From Thiobacillus sp. (GTDB lineage: Bacteria > Pseudomonadota > Gammaproteobacteria > Burkholderiales > Thiobacillaceae), in NCBI GenBank assembly GCA_011391285.1, contig JAABQU010000012.1, positions 1-7,359 of the forward strand: DNA of 7,359 nt. Direction: 5' to 3'. The notes under the pieces were generated by a model that was given only the letters and a program-made list of their open reading frames with translations, ran no database searches and had not been told where the DNA came from. How positions within the stretch are numbered: position 1 is the stretch's first letter; the number at the start of each line of letters is the position of its first letter. The position numbers were made by a program, and so were the translations under genes. Below, in pieces: positions 6,871-7,359 of the stretch.

Positions 6871-7359
6871 ATGGCGCGCCCCGCTTCCCGTTTGTCCCAG
6901 CCCCTGCCTCCCCGCATGCAGCGCCTGCTGCGCGAAGCCCGCGCCTTGCTGGTAGGGTTTGCCGCGCTTTTGCTGGCGGCGATTCTGCTTACGCACAATG
7001 TGGCCGATCCGGGCTTCAGTACCACGGGCGACGGCGAGGCCCTGCATAACCTGGGTGGACGAAGCGGCGCCTGGCTGTCGGATCTGCTGCTGATGCTGTT
7101 CGGCGTGTCGGCGTGGTGGTGGGTGGTCCTGGCGCTGGGCTATGTCATTCATACGTTTCGTCATCTGGACGAGACGCCACTGGCGCAGGGACACCAGCGC
7201 TGGATCCGGCTGGGTGGTTTCGGCCTGCTGCTGCTGGCCAGCGCGGGCGTCGAATGGTTGCGCACCTGGCACTGGGCGGTGGCGCTGCCGGATGCGCATG
7301 GTGGCGTGCTGGGCAGCGGCGTGGGCGGGGCGGCGGGTGCGCTGCTGGGCTTTACCGGC
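6871..7359 (+). CDS. ftsK: DNA translocase FtsK, N-terminal membrane region, cut by the window end
   Basis: FtsK anchors at the division septum through an N-terminal four-helix membrane domain and pumps chromosomal DNA with a C-terminal ATPase motor. Only the first 163 residues are in the window. After a basic N-terminus (1-24), a hydrophobic segment at about 25-42 ends in THNVADPGFS, matching the SFNPSDPSWS region of E. coli FtsK. Then come HNLGGRSGAWLSDLL (59-73), strongly conserved in the family, a second membrane segment (about 70-94), a third (about 113-130) and the start of a fourth (from about 146). ATG 6871 is the only start that includes this whole region; no upstream in-frame start exists before the TATAAT box. 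The bases before it are pyrimidine-rich with no ribosome-binding sequence. The linker and motor domain lie beyond the window. Confidence 0.9.
   Translation, partial: MARPASRLSQPLPPRMQRLLREARALLVGFAALLLAAILLTHNVADPGFSTTGDGEALHNLGGRSGAWLSDLLLMLFGVSAWWWVVLALGYVIHTFRHLDETPLAQGHQRWIRLGGFGLLLLASAGVEWLRTWHWAVALPDAHGGVLGSGVGGAAGALLGFTG

Overview
The window looks like chromosomal core sequence from a GC-rich Gram-negative bacterium, most likely a betaproteobacterium. This rests on the surE-pcm-nlpD-rpoS gene order, a Burkholderia-like Smr protein beside trxB, trxB divergent from ftsK, and a Bcp without the adjacent resolving cysteine. I cannot name a genus from sequence alone.

Layout. Bases 1-3910 are a plus-strand stress-survival cluster: surE (its first codons lie before the window), pcm, nlpD, rpoS and a yrfG-like HAD nucleotidase. 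The first four genes overlap at each junction by 4 to 16 bases, so translation is probably coupled through to the stationary-phase sigma factor. Bases 3911-4627 hold no credible gene. About 617 bases of this gap (3930-4546) form a large imperfect inverted repeat: two diverged copies of a ~270-base unit, head to head around an 82-base spacer. Each copy carries a short palindrome and a ~120-base hairpin. A shorter repeat-like sequence follows at 4584-4614. Bases 4628-6759 are a compact minus-strand gene set, transcribed in the order trxB, smr, bcp with gaps of 29 and 27 bases. From 6871 to the end runs the N-terminal membrane region of ftsK, divergent from trxB across a 111-base gap with a candidate promoter for each direction.

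How the genes fit together. SurE (nucleotidase), Pcm (repair of damaged aspartyl residues), NlpD (activator of cell-wall amidase) and RpoS (general stress sigma factor) form a well-known conserved stress block. Thioredoxin reductase on the other strand regenerates the thioredoxin that can feed electrons to the Bcp peroxidase. The Smr protein between them belongs to the endonuclease family that includes the ribosome-collision factor SmrB. FtsK handles DNA translocation at the septum.

Most of the window is ordinary conserved gene content, and I see no new protein system. The least explained part is the 3930-4546 element. Its two ~120-base hairpins differ at several stem positions, yet each stem remains paired, a pattern expected if the fold or the inverted symmetry itself is maintained.
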